Assembly: GCF_021462225.1 (NCBI RefSeq)
Contig: NC_061804.1
Span: forward strand, 5,502,740 to 5,566,739
Origin: Girardinichthys multiradiatus
Lineage: Eukaryota; Chordata; Actinopteri; Cyprinodontiformes; Goodeidae
Length of the DNA: 64,000 nt
Reading direction: 5' to 3'
Part shown: positions 1 through 11,203 of the stretch, in pieces
Layout: each line of letters starts with the position of its first letter
How positions within the stretch are numbered: the stretch's first letter is position 1
Notes under the pieces: generated by a model
What the model saw: only the letters and a program-made list of their open reading frames with translations
What the model was told of the DNA's origin: nothing
Databases searched by the model: none
Translations under genes and position numbers: made by a program

Positions 1-896
1 TTTTTATAAGTTAAGACAAACTTTATTAAAAGGTTGTTTTTTTAAACACAGAAGAGGGATTTGCAAATATAATGAAGGAAATTATTATTTTCTCTTCAGT
101 GGTAAAACTGAAATACTTAGATGATGCAGTGACAAATATTGCCAAACACAGAATGTTTTATTAATTTGTTTTAGTAGCCTACCATTTTTATCAATATTAC
201 AAAAATACCACAAAAACCTTGTAATAAAAGTTCATATCCCTTATCCCGATTTCACATGATGTATCCTTTCACTTCATAAAAAGACAGATTATACATTATT
301 TTGCCAACTGAAAAATGTCTGCTAACACAAGTTTGCACTATTTAACAACCTTGTGTCATTGCATGGACTTTTGGATATATAACCGAGTGTATTTACTAAT
401 GTTTCGCTAATTTTCACTCAGGAAGAAACAGTTTATAACTTTCACTATAACTCTTGTTCACTTCAACTGCTGGGAGCAACGAAAAAAAAAATCTCCATTT
501 GTAAAATCCAACCATCATATTTCAAATAGGTTTTTCTAAAGATATTTTTAGTAAGTAAAATCAGTAAAATTTTGTGACTACAATGCTCTAATGTTCATAG
601 TTGGAGCTGAAAGAGCAGAACTTTTTTTTTTGCACAGTGCTAATTAAAACTCCTGTGGCAGACGTCTTTCTCCCCACAGTGCAGAAATAAAGTGAGTCAT
701 CAGAGCTCTTGGGTTCACACTTCAATTACTGCTTATTGAACTACTTGTACAGTTCAGTTTGCCTTAGTGCATGCACATCTTATTCTACTTTTTGAAAGTT
801 TTATTCAGAGTTTGTTAAATGCATAATGAAAAGAGATGTGTTTTTTTGTTAAAGTTGAAAGTGCAGCATAACCCTAACCCTTAGAAAAGTTAGTAA
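1..896. other. AT-rich intergenic DNA, no feature
   Basis: No coding region, repeat family or structured element was recognised. There are short homopolymer A/T runs and scattered polyadenylation-like AATAAA words, as expected in AT-rich fish non-coding DNA. Confidence 0.5.
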
Positions 897-981
897 TCAT
901 CCATCTGTTGTCTAGCCTATCTTCAGCGTTCATTGACCGAGAGGTGGGGAACACCATGGACAGGTTGCTAGTTCATCAGAA
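897..981 (-). repeat. SINE 3'-body fragment (antisense)
   Basis: Read on the minus strand, this stretch resembles the 3' half of the tRNA-derived SINE seen complete at 39637-39982. Shared words are the 'gaccggtgaggtgggg / caccatggacagg' block and a CCAT-type tail. The tRNA-like head is missing, so this is a dead truncated copy. It is strongly diverged, and the edges are approximate. Confidence 0.5.
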
Positions 982-1009
982 GATTTTGTAATAAAAAATG
1001 TTTCAAAGG

Positions 1010-1137
1010 TGGACTTACTTGGATTGTATACACTTGACTTGGCATCTGTCTGTACAATTTCAATTGACTTTGTAAAGTGCCTTGAAATGACATGTGCTGT
1101 GAATTGGCACAATATAACTAAACTGAAATTAATTGAA
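1010..1137 (+). repeat. LINE 3' end with GAATT-type tail, diverged
   Basis: The segment 'aaagtgccttgaaatgacat' followed by 'gtgaattggc' and a degenerate AATTGAAT tail matches the end of the longer repeat at 38870-39636. It is a 5'-truncated retrotransposon tail with no coding content. Confidence 0.55.
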
Positions 1138-1666
1138 TGATCTATTATCTCACCAAGGGTGAGAGTTTTGAATGTAGGTGAACAAGGGAATCAAGGCATT
1201 TGCTGCAGCAGATCAGTTGCTTCTTTACCCCCATATAGTAGACCAATATTGCAGATAAAGCTCTGATAGGTCTGCTAGTCTCTTGTAATTTAAAATCCCC
1301 TAAGAAAGGAAGACAACATCAAATAGGGCACCTTGCATGGAAATGGGAAACTTTGGCACCTTCCTGGAGCCAGGCCCTCTGGCCCTGTGGTTCAGCCTGG
1401 GCTGCTAAAGCCCAGTAAGGCCCAGCCTGAATGAAAGCACAAGTAACCACCCCAATAAGGACCCACCATCTCTTGGGAGAAACGTCCAGGCCGATTCCAA
1501 CATGTTTTCCTTATTTCCTCCTGCAGTCTAAAAAGTCAAGGTTAGCTGGTGCATCAGATTGCCCGGAGGATTCACTGTTCTTTATTGGCCTTTGTGATGA
1601 ACAGGTGACCTGTCCATTCAATGCCCCTCTCTCAAATATTGACTTTAGGATTAAGCAGGTACAAAA
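1138..1666. other. Intergenic DNA, no feature
   Basis: Nothing recognisable. Short open frames here have no domain or composition signal. Confidence 0.45.
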
Positions 1667-1772
1667 GTGAATGAGTGAATGAGTGAGTGAGTGAGTGAGT
1701 GAGTGAATGAGTGAGTGAGTGAGTGAGTGAGTGAGTGAGTGAGTGAGTGAGTGAGTGAGTGAGTGAGTGAGC
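1667..1772 (+). repeat. (GAGT)n microsatellite
   Basis: About 26 units of a tetranucleotide, GAGT/GTGA in phase, with a few GAAT variants in the first 40 bases and a nearly pure run afterwards. All three frames of the minus strand are open across it and read as a Thr-His-Ser-Leu repeat. This is a by-product of the tetranucleotide, not a gene. Confidence 0.95.
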
Positions 1773-2699
1773 GGAAGTGGAGAACAACTTGCTTCTCCTG
1801 TAGTTGAAGACCTTGGAGCTGCTGTAAAAGGTCCCACCCGTTACAACCCCACTCATCAGTCAAATGAAAGCTTTGGTAGAAGGCCTGTTGATCAAAGCTT
1901 GTCGAGAAGCCCTTAAATGTGATTTGTAGACTTCAGAGATGACTGACGTATGTGTAACAGAGCAGAGCACTGTGACTGGTTGCACAGACACTGATAAAGA
2001 AAACGTGCCATCTGCCTGGTATTTGGGAGAATTTCCTTCATTAAAAATTACGGCTGACCTACCTGTGTGTGCCTTTAAACAAGAAAAACTCAGAAGACAT
2101 TTTTAAGGGTGCTCATGAGGCTTACGCCCAAAAACTCATCAAGTCAAGTCAGTTATGAGTTTGGATCCAACCTTTGTTATGTTCAGAGCTACAACATACA
2201 TTCATGTGAAAATATAAGAACACCCTACTTCAGCCTGTGTGTTTTATTTAATTTTTGAACATATGGATAACTGATGTCAATTTTAATAAAGCAATATAAA
2301 TAAACAATAAAAAGTCAAGACCCAAAAAACGTTCCGGAAAAATGTAATAAAAACAAAGCAAGTTTCTGGTGATGAATAAACACCTTGACATTTATTCCCA
2401 TGTAAAACAGTTAAAAGCACAGACAGGTGTATCATATCTGGCAGATATCAATAATAAGCATTTAAAAGAAGATTTGCCTTTTGCCATGTTCAAATCTCGG
2501 ACACTTAGTTTGGTTTGCTCCTGACTGTTGAAGTGAGAGTGAAATCTATAGTGAGAGATCTATATTGAGTCCAGAAAGTTGTCTGGGGCCTTCAGGGAGA
2601 AAATTGCAGAAATTTATTTGAAATCACTGTATGGTTGAGGACATTTGAAACTACTAACAACATGCCAAGGTCTGGCCGTGACTAAAAGTGACTCCAACT
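1773..2699. other. Intergenic DNA, no feature
   Basis: AT-rich, single-copy-looking sequence with no recognised element. Confidence 0.45.
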
Positions 2700-3400
2700 A
2701 GTAATGTCCAAATAGCACTTATTTCACCAAATAGGGCTCATTTGAGGAAATTTGGACCCGCCTGGTTGAATGGCTTGAACTTTGAAACTCCATGTTCACA
2801 CTGGCCAAGCTGGAGCTCCATGGGTTATATATTTCAGCCTGCCAGGAGACACCAAGAATGCTGACAATGACCAGGAGTTCTGTAGTATTGTCCTTAGGAC
2901 AGGTGAGTCTAAAACTGAATTCTTTGGACACCAGAACAGGAAATGTTTTCCATAAATCAGGAAAACAATCTCATTTCAACTGTGAAGCATGGAGGTGGAA
3001 GTGTCATGGTTTGGCTCAACATCAAATAAATCTGCCACGTAGCAAAGGTTGTTTGAGAAAATTGTGAGACCATCTGTATAAAAATTAAAGCTGAACCAGA
3101 GCAAGACCCTAAAACATACCAATGGTCCAAAAACACACTAGTAAATCCATCAGAGACTGGCGGAGGATTAAGAAGTGGAATGTCCTGGGGTGAGTTAAAA
3201 TCCAGAGCTCAATCTCATTGGATTGTCACTGGCTATAGATGCCAGAAACTCCTCAAACATTTCACAGCTGATGAATGCGGAGTGGGGCAAACTTTCTTCA
3301 GACAGCTGAAAGAGGGTAAGACTAGCCATTACGGGGTAGGATGTCCCAATTTTGTTGATACCTTTTATTTAATGAGTTAAATTTGTTGTTGATACCTTTT
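2700..3400 (+). pseudogene. Tc1-like transposase relic
   Basis: A decayed Tc1/mariner-type DNA transposon on the plus strand. Diagnostic remains are a segment equivalent to the first catalytic Asp region (near 2900-2935, encoding a 'GESKTEFFGHQNR'-like stretch), the block 'actgtgaagcatggaggtgg' at 2978-2997 followed by 'tcatggtttggct', and the 'gtgagaccatctgtataaaa' block at 3064-3083. These occur in the order expected for a Tc1 transposase. No frame stays open for more than about 90 codons, so the protein is lost. It belongs to a different subfamily from the intact elements further right. Ends were not resolved because no terminal inverted repeat could be paired. Confidence 0.7.
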
Positions 3401-3439
3401 ATTTAATGAGTAAAACCATTCAAATTTTTGTTGTTTACC

Positions 3440-3705
3440 TGTCCTATTTTGACAATAGAAGAAGTTGTCTACAACTGCAGGAAATAAGAAATGACTCTTG
3501 CAGTGGCGGTGATGTTGTGTGTTCGTGGGGACATGGTGGGGGCCGTTGGCCCTGGGTGTGCTCCCCCTGCCAGTGAGTTGCTCCTGTCTTGGTGTGGGGT
3601 CAGGGTCTAAAGTGTGGGTACGGGTATTATAGTGATAGCCGTAATACTTCACTTGTGAGAGCAAATCTGTTGGGCTCTTCTTGACACTCCTTGGAACCCC
3701 TACCA
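3440..3705 (+). repeat. Dispersed repeat, unidentified family (short copy)
   Basis: The last 55 bases (about 3648-3702: 'cttcacttgtgagagcaaat' then 'gttgggctcttcttgacact') recur in diverged form at 41910-41963, the right end of the GC-rich repeat at 40610-41963. The preceding 200 bases are GC-rich and G-strand biased, also like that repeat. No coding signal is visible. The class of element is unknown. Confidence 0.5.
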
Positions 3706-5140
3706 CCTGAGCCACCATACACCCTGGAGAATCAGAATATCGGATAACAGCTCTGTTCAAAGGGTCTTATCAAGACAAGTACACTCAGTGTGGCATCCTG
3801 TTAATCCCTTAGTAAGTGTTTTTAAGGGTTTACTGATCCTGCTCACAAGGTCTTTACCAACTTAACATTAAAGGGACTTAATTGGAGTAAAAGATGTGTT
3901 TATTTAAATTGCATGGGCAGTCTTTGACTCTGCATCTCCTCAACAAGCTCTGTCTCGATAGAGTTGCCACTTCAGATCGATCGAGGCCATATAAAGGCCA
4001 AAATGTCCAAGCGGTACCAGAGACAGTTGAATCTTAGGATCTGCATTTGCATGTTCATATCTGTCAAAACCAGATGACACAGCTATAGATGGTGTTTTCA
4101 TTTTCTCTTAAATAATTCTAGAACTTTCTGCTCTTGTATAAAACATCTCCCAAAATTGGAGTAATGATGCAAATTTGTCTTTATCTTTTTGGCTACCTGA
4201 TGTTTTAGGATCATCATGTGCCTCGAAGGTAGAAATGTGGAGCTGAAATGACTGAGATCAATGATTTCATCATTTATCTTTTAAGCTTGAAGCAGGTTCA
4301 TTAGTTTCTTTTTTATCGAGTCACAGGAACCCCCACCAGTTTCTATTTGTGCTCTTTTCACCTCTTTATTTTCGGCTCCATCCTGAGCAATTGCTTCCCG
4401 ATAAAGCTCTGTATCTTCTCATTACTCCCGTTGTTCATCTGAAAACGACTGCCTCTCGTTCAGCATCCTTCCTGAAGTACTCCTGCTTTCTCCTCCCCAT
4501 CTACTCCTGCTGATTTGCTTCACATCTCTATGAATCTTCACTATTACATAATTTTTTACTATGCGTCTTTTCCTGCACATCCTCTGCATATCTCAGACAC
4601 AATGAACCGACCTCAGAGAGGGGGGGTGCCCTTGTCGACAGCAGTGGGCATTAATCCCCAGCTGACCTCCCACACCATTTCACTTCTCTAATCCCAGGCC
4701 AACGAGATTAGGCGAAAAGTTGCCACCGCCACTTTATGTGGGGAGGTCGGATCGCTAACTAATTTACCCCCCATCAAACCCCCTCCCAGTCTTTTCCCCA
4801 ACGCTGCTGTAAAACCCCCCACTGTGTCATTGCACTCATGTATGGAGGTCACTGTTCTCTGCTGGGTGACCTCATAAGTTTTGTGTAGCAATTAATTACT
4901 GTCACCGTGGCTGGCACATATGGGCCTATTATCATAGGGCCTCACACGAGGAATTTCCTGCTGTGGGAAGTCATATGGAACGCAAACTTTACTTTTCTCC
5001 TGCTGCTGCTGATGCTTTGCATAACCATAGTTAAAAGGAAAGTAAACTGTCCTTTAATTTAAGTGTCAGGATTTGATTGAAAAACGGAACAATATGGCTT
5101 GTTTCGAAGAGTTTTCTCTAAGAAGAATCCAGCAGCATGA
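3706..5140. other. Intergenic DNA, no feature
   Basis: No repeat family or coding signal recognised over this stretch. Confidence 0.4.
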
Positions 5141-5149
5141 TTTGGGTTT

Positions 5150-5460
5150 GCAGGGTTGGACTTGAATGAACAAGAAACCATCCGGAACAATGTCCTTTAG
5201 ACAAATAAGACCAAAGTAGAGCTGTTTGACACGTAGCCCTGTGTTTGGAGAAACCCTCAGCGTGTCAGCACAAATACCTCATACCAATCGCCAAGCACAA
5301 TGATATACCTTGCAGTCATAAATTTGACAAACAACTATTTTTACCAAGATTTTCTACAGTCAAATGTGAGGCTATCTGACCAACAGCTGGCCACACACAA
5401 CTTAACATCCCAATATGTCGGAAGCAGGTCTTTAAGCAAAAACTGGAAAATTGTTTCCCC
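5150..5460 (+). pseudogene. Tc1-like transposase relic (short)
   Basis: A strongly decayed Tc1-like fragment. The stretch around 5200-5225 ('agacaaataagaccaaagta' then 'gagctgtttg') corresponds to the first catalytic Asp block (SDETK.ELF in the family). It is followed by a degenerate 'aaatacctcataccaa' block and the 'gtgaggctatctgaccaaca' block at 5366-5385. Order and spacing match the relics at 28160-28860 and 49400-49870. No open frame survives. Confidence 0.6.
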
Positions 5461-6402
5461 ACATCGAGCTTGAAGTCTAAAACCAAAAGGTATGATCAGC
5501 CCATACCTTTTTAATAGATTCCCTCATGGGTTAAAATCATACCGGACTTTAATCTAACAGCCTGATTAATACATGCTGCATTCAGATGGAGAGATTAGCT
5601 TCTTCCCGATATACTTTTAAGAAACCTTTTCAAAGCAGAGCACAAATTTTATGTAGGTTGACAACTTAGTTTTGGTCAGCCCACACCTCTTTGTATTTGA
5701 AGCATACATTAATAGTAGCTATTGGAGCAAAACTGTCAAAAGCCCAGTCAAAAACTTGTGCCACAAGGATAATTATTACCTGGGGGGAATAGTTGTTGAT
5801 TTCACTCATCTGGGAAATCAGCTCGCCAGCTGTGATGTCAAACCTCCACAGATTACTTTTGTTCAAGATAAAAGTCTTCCAATACTGCCCGTTCAGTGGG
5901 AAAGCTGCCTTTTCTGGATATTTGTTGTAATTTCTTTTTTTTCAGCCGTCATTAATTTACCTAGGAAACTCTTCTTTGAGGCAGAAAATAGAGTGCAGCC
6001 ATGCAACATCCCTTCAGATGTCTCAGTACTCAATTTACGCCCTCCAATTTGCAAAAGCCCTGCCTGACTCCTTGGGCCAAAATTCCAGCAAACTATTATG
6101 AAAAGATTGAGGAACAACACCCAAAACATTTGACCAAAGTCATAAAGTTTAAAAAGCAATTTTCACCAAATACTGGAATTGTTTGAGAAAGTTAAAAGAT
6201 GTTGCGTACAATCATAGATGTGTATTTAGGAAATAGAAATAATTTTGGCAATTCAAACTGAGCTAACATAGGAAAGGTTTAATTTTATGTCAGACAGGGA
6301 GGAGAAAATAGGTTTTAAATCTGGTTAAATATGTTATGTTAAATATAGAGGTGTACAGACGAACCACAGTTCATAGACTGTACATTTCAGCAAGAAGACA
6401 TA
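5461..6402. other. Intergenic DNA, no feature
   Basis: Contains a 131-codon plus-strand frame (5672-6067) with no recognisable domain and no codon-level signal. I regard it as chance. Confidence 0.4.
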
Positions 6403-6708
6403 CCATAAATTTCGGATTATAATCCGCTACTTTTTTCACACACTGCAGCCTATACAACGGTGCGGCTAATGCATGTTTTTTTTCATGCCGCCAAAAACAT
6501 TTTGCCTGGTAACAGTAGAAGAATCAAATTGATGAGTAGTTCAAAGAGGTCCAATGAACTTGTGCGATAAATCAAGAGCACTTTCACAATTCAATTACTG
6601 GTATTGTAAATCAGACATTTATATTCACCCTCATCAACATGGAAAATCACCAACGGGTTTCGAAAGGCTGGACTGCTGCGTGATTAAGGGGACCGGGTGC
6701 GCTCAAGT

Positions 6709-6831
6709 GAGAGCGTCAACGAAGAGGCTGAAGTGAGTGACGAGATCCTGAGGCTGTTCAATTCGGACACTGAAAAACAGGACTTTGATGGTTTCAGTGC
6801 GCAGGAAGAAGATGAAGAAGGCGATCAATGA
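6709..6831 (+). pseudogene. C-terminal remnant of pogo-like transposase
   Basis: Forty codons ending in TGA at 6829-6831 encode a strongly acidic tail with the words SDEILRLFNSD and FDGFSAQEEDEEGD. I recall this acidic end from the pogo/Tigger-type transposases belonging to elements with this terminal sequence. The catalytic DDE domain is missing, and an in-frame stop lies just upstream, so this is not functional. The family assignment is from memory. Confidence 0.55.
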
Positions 6832-7682
6832 CTTTTGACCTGGTAGGCTGCAGTGTATAACAGTTAAAAGATATTGGAATGTTGTTTGTGCACTGTTCAG
6901 TAAAAAAAGCATTAGCAACGAAATTTGTGTGTTACTGATAACGTACGTATATTTAAAGGTAGTGTTGAGAATTAAAATCCTGTAGTTTCATAAAATGTGT
7001 TCAGTTTGCATGTGTATGCATACAACTGAAATACATCATGTATTGTGAACCTGAGACCAGGGAGAGAGGTCACAGCAGGCTTCAGGTTGGAGGAAGGGTC
7101 AACCCCATGTCAGGATGTTTGCCAGCAGCAATAAGCAGTAAATGTCGGCTGTTAGTCAAGGTATAGGCAATAAAGTACTTCCATACGGGGTAACTAATTT
7201 ACAGCGACGACACAGGAATGTAGAAAACTCCATTAGAGACCTGTGGCTTCGTAAATCCCCTCCTTGAACTGCCACCTTAACGTGGTGGAGGGGTTTGAGT
7301 CCTCGAATGATCCTAGAGGCTATGTTGTCTGGGGCTTAAATGCCCCTGGTAGGGTCTCCCATGGCAAACAGGCTCTAGGTGACGGGTCAGACAAAGAGCG
7401 GTTCAAGAACCCCTCATGACAACTACAAAATCGAGGCATGTGACGTCGCCCGGTACGGCGGAGCCGGGGTCCCACCCTGGAGCCAGGCCTGGGGTCGGGA
7501 CTCGTCGGAGAGCGCCTGGTGGCTGGGTTGCTCCTCCCGGGACCCGGACGGGCCAAGCCCGAACGAGAGACGCGAGACCATCCCCCAGTGGGCCCACCAC
7601 CTGCAGAGGGAACCGTGAGGAACCGGTGCAAAGAGGATTGGGTGGCGGACGAAGGTGGAGACCTCTGCGGCCTGATCCCCAG

Positions 7683-10596
7683 ATGCTTAGACTGGCTCTA
7701 GGGACATGGAATGTCACCTCGCTGGGGGGGAAGGAGCCTGAGCTTGTGCGGGAGGTTGAGAGATATCGACTAGAAATAGTCGGGCCCGCCTCCACGCACA
7801 GTGTGGGCTCTGGAACCCATCTCCTCAAGAGGGGCTGGACTCTTCTACACTAGAGTGGCCCACGGGGAGAGGCGGCGGGCTGGGGTGGGTTTGCTTGTCG
7901 CCCCCCAGCTCAGCCGTCTCGTGTTGGGGTTTACCCCAGTGGATGAGAGGGTCGCATCCCTGCGCCTTCGGGTTGGGGAGAGGTCTCTAACTATCATTTC
8001 GGCCTACGGGCCGAGTGGTAGTGCAGAGTACTCAGCCTTCTTGGCGTCCCTGACGGGGGTGCTGGATAGTGCCCCTCCTGGGGACTCCATTATTCTGCTG
8101 GGGGACTTCAACGCCCACGTGGGAAACGACAGTGACACCTGGAGAGGCGTGATCGGGAGGAATGGCCTCCCCGATCTGAATCCGAGCGGTGTTTTGTTAT
8201 TGGACTTCTGTGCTAGTCACGGATTGTCCATAATGAACATCATGTTCAAACATAAGTGCACTTGGCACCAGGATACCCTAGGCAGGGGGTCAATGATCGA
8301 CTTTGTTGTCGTATTATCAGACCTTCTGCCGCATGTTTTGGACACTCGGGTGAAGAGAGGGGCTGAGCTATCCACTGATCACCACCTGGTGGGTCCGCTG
8401 GGGGAGGAAAAAGCCGGACAGACTTGGCAGGCCCGAGCGCATAGTGAGATAATAGGGCGGTGGAAGGAGTACTTCGAGGATCTCCTCAATCCTGCCATCA
8501 CGCATTCCCTGGTGGAAACAGAGGCTGGGGACTCAGGGTTGGAGTCTTTCATCACCCAGGCTGAAGTCACCGAGGTGGTTAAAAAGCTCCGCGGTGGCAG
8601 GGCTTCGGGGTTGGATGAGATCCGCCCTGAGTACCTCAATTCTTTGGATGTTGTGGGGCTGTCATGGTTGACACGCCTCTTGAACATTGCGTGGCGGACG
8701 GGGACAGTGCCTGTGGATTGGCAGACTGGGGTGGTGGTCCCCCTACATAAAAAGGGTGACCGGAGGGTGTGTTCCCACTACAGGGGGATCACACTCCTCA
8801 GCCTCCCAGGTAAGGCCTACGCCAGGGTATTGGAGAGGAGAGTCCGGCCGATAGTCAAACCCCGGCTTTGGGAGGAGCAGTGTGGTTTTCGTCCCGGCCG
8901 TGGAACACTGGACCAGCTCTATACCCTCTACAGGGTACTCGAGGGTTCATGGGAGTTTGCCCAACAGGTCCACATGTGTTTTGTGGACCTGGAGAAAGCA
9001 TTCGACTGTGTCCCTCATGATGCCCTGTGGGGGGTGCTCCAGGAGTATGGAATCAGGCGCCCTTTACTAGGGGCCATCTGATCTCTGTACAAGCGGAGCA
9101 GGAGTTTGGTTCGCATTGCCGGCACTAAGTCGGACCTGTTCCCGGTGCATGTTGGACTCCGGCCGGGCTGCCCTTTGTCACCGGTCCTGTTCATAACTTT
9201 TATGGACATGATTTCTAGGCGCAGCCAAGGGCCGGAGGGGCTCTGGTTTGGGGACCAGAGGATTTCGTCTCTTCTTTTTGCAGATGACGTGGTCCTGCTG
9301 GCCCCCTCTAGCCATGTCCTACAGCATGCACAGGGGCGGTTCGCAGCCGAGTGTGAAGCAGTTGGGATGAAGATCAGTGTCAGGTTTAACCAACCTAACA
9401 ATATTTATAACAACACAAAAAGAAAAGAGAGACAAAGAATTAGTTCCTTTTACTCGCTTTGCGAGGAGAGACGGTCAAGATTTGCTCAGTTACAGATCTC
9501 GCACCGCTCTGAAGCCTATCCGACCGCTTCCTCTTTTTATTGTCTTTCGGGGGTCCCTAGTTTACAAAAACATTGTTCTCTAAAAAAAGGATGGGGGAAA
9601 ACAACAACTGCATCGTAAACAGGTCATAAAAAGCTTTATACATTAACAACACATTTCCACAGTCCCCTTCAACTGGTAGGGTCAGCTGTGACTTTTTGTC
9701 GAGTGTAATCAGCCTTCATCTTTATGACCTCCTCAACTGGACTGCTTCCTTCTCTGCTAGTTCATCTCCATTTATGATCTTTGCCTGCAGACAAACTCAC
9801 ACATCCTTTCTCACACATACATCATGAAAGGTTATATAATCAAATAGTTAAGTTAAAGAATAGGAGAAAATATAAGATAAATCTATATTCAATTATTCCA
9901 ACAATCAGCTCCTCCAAGTCCAAGGTCATGGTTCTCGACCGGAAAAGGGTGGCTTGTCCTCTTCAGGTTGGAGGGGAGTTCCTGCCTCAAGTGGAGGAGC
10001 TTAAGTATCTCGGGGTCTTGTTCACGAGTGAGGGAAGAATGGAGCAGGAGATCGACACATGGATTGGTGCATCTGCCACAGTAAGGGGGGCGCTGTGCCG
10101 GTCCATTGTGGTGAAGAGAGAGCTGAGCCGAAAAGCAAAGCTCTCGATTTACCGGTCGGTCTACGTTCCTACCCTCACCTATGGCCATGAGCTTTGGGTC
10201 ATGACCGAAAGAACGAGATCCCGGATACAAGCGGCTGAAATGAGCTTCCTCCGTAGGGTGGCCGGACACTCCCTTAGAGATAGAGTGAGGAACTCGGCCA
10301 TCCGGGAGGGGCTCAGAGTAGAGCCGCTGCTCCTCCACATCGAGAGGAGCCAGTTGAGGTGGCTCAGGCATCTATACCGGAAGCCTCCTGGACGCCTTCC
10401 TCGGGAGGTGTTCCAGGCACGTCCCACCGGGAGGAGGCCCAGGGGACGGCCCAGGACACGCTGGAGGGACTATGTCTCTCGGCTGGCCTGGGAACGCCTT
10501 GGGCTCCCTCCGGAGGAGCTGGAGGAGGTGTCTGGGGAGAGGGACGTCTGGGCGTCTTTGCTGAGTCTGCTGCCCCCGCGACCCGGTCCCGGATAA
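7683..10596 (+). pseudogene. Rex3 endonuclease/reverse transcriptase, broken
   Basis: The protein makes a target-site nick (apurinic-type endonuclease, EEP fold) and copies element RNA into DNA. From about 7683 the frame gives LGTWNV, the start of EEP. A frameshift near 7830-7850 moves to a second frame carrying GDFNAHVGN (about 8101) and the terminal LSTDHHLV (about 8368). The reverse transcriptase starts at WKEYFEDLL (8461) and includes [24 protein letters not shown] and the catalytic FADD at 9277-9288. A TGA at 9079-9081 interrupts it. The LTR plus duplicated target is 531 bp, a multiple of three, so the frame resumes after it and ends at 10596. Only about 23 codons separate EEP from the RT, much shorter than I expect for the family, so an internal deletion is likely. 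Confidence 0.85.
9378..9903 (+). mobile_element. Solo LTR inside Rex3
   Basis: A 526-bp insertion begins TGTCAGG and ends TTCCAACA. It is flanked by a perfect 5-bp duplication, atcag, at 9373-9377 and 9904-9908. Rex3 copy B (57405 onward) is continuous across the equivalent point, so the insertion limits are exact. TGT...ACA ends with a 5-bp duplication are typical of LTR retroelements (Gypsy, BEL or endogenous retrovirus type). A single LTR remains after recombination between two LTRs. No coding sequence is present. Orientation is uncertain. Confidence 0.85.
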
Positions 10597-11203
10597 AGCG
10601 GAAGACGACGAGTACGAGGGGCTTCGTAAATAATTATTTCAGAGGAAGTTTCAGCAGTCAGCTTTGAAGTTCGTTAAAGGTATAAAAAGCTTCAACACTG
10701 ATGGTGAGACAGACCACTCGGTGAATCCAGCCCTAGCTTGGCTGACCCGAGTTTCTCCTTAAGGCCTTAGGTAATCTTTCTTCTTTGTATTATTCCTTTG
10801 TATTCAATTATGCATTGGAAATCATTGGACTTATATATCAAATTAAACTTTTGTTAATCTTAATTTCCTGCTCTTCTCTGTTCTTTCTCACAACATCCGG
10901 ACTGGGTGAAGTTGAGGCCGTGTGTTATTAGTGGTAGAATTATTTTACCTCAACAGTAGCTGTGTTAGCCACTGTTCGAAAAAAAGCATTTGCCATATGC
11001 ATTTGTTTATATTACCATACAATTAAGTTAAAAGTTAAAACTTCCACACGTGTAATATCTTTCTGTGTAAATCATATTACAATGTGGGACACCCGCAGCT
11101 TAACATCCGGTGCGCCCTGTACAAGTACAACATTGGTTTTCTTTCTAAAATTAGAGCCTGTGGCTTTTAATCAGGTGCGCTCCATAGTCCGGAATTTACG
11201 GTA

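Larger units (their letters stand above)
7257..10619 (+). mobile_element. Rex3 (RTE-clade) LINE, copy A
   Basis: A non-LTR retrotransposon encoding an endonuclease and a reverse transcriptase. Sequences matching the published Rex3 PCR primer sites, as I recall them, occur at about 8719-8740 ('tggcagactggggtggtggt') and 9163-9184. The element starts with a 5' UTR able to fold (cctcc...ggagg around 7257-7290) and ends with 'ggataaagcggaagacgacg'. A 12-bp target duplication, ggcttcgtaaat, lies at 7245-7256 and 10620-10631, which fixes both ends and shows insertion by target-primed reverse transcription. A 526-bp LTR later inserted at 9378. The copy appears nearly full length at both ends but is internally damaged. 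Confidence 0.92.
7044..10955 (+). mobile_element. Probable solo LTR interrupted by Rex3
   Basis: With the Rex3 insertion removed, 7044-7256 plus 10632-10955 form about 537 bp. The sequence begins with TGTG, ends with CAACA, and carries a TATA-like box at about 10679 ('ggtataaaaagc'). It lies inside the pogo-like relic, and pogo sequence resumes on both sides. Flanking bases GTAT and GTAG would be an imperfect 4-bp target duplication. The LTR interpretation rests on these end and promoter features only. No internal retroviral sequence or primer-binding site is present. Confidence 0.4.
6403..11201 (+). mobile_element. pogo-like DNA transposon relic, split by nested insertions
   Basis: The left end at 6403 reads ccataaatttcgg after a TA. 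The right end at 11201 reads ccggaatttacgg before a TA. The two ends are inverted copies, followed inward by further matching blocks of the 'ccgctac / gcggctaat' and 'tggcttttaatcaggtgcgc' kind. This is the terminal signature of a common fish element with TA target sites, which I recall as pogo/Tigger-like. Element sequence is visible at 6403-7043 and 10956-11201. The middle is occupied by a probable LTR, a Rex3 LINE and a solo LTR. Only the acidic end of the transposase gene survives. Confidence 0.7.

Noticed and set aside
868..882. Telomere-like ccctaaccctta word
   Set aside because: Only two units; not an interstitial telomeric array.
1511..1863. Three overlapping minus-strand frames with Thr-His-Ser-Leu repeats
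   Set aside because: They are the translation of the GAGT microsatellite in three frames; no gene structure.
5672..6067. 131-codon plus-strand frame
   Set aside because: No domain, signal peptide or splice context; chance open frame.
7320..10427. Several long minus-strand frames over Rex3 copy A
   Set aside because: Antisense shadows of the GC-rich Rex3 coding region.
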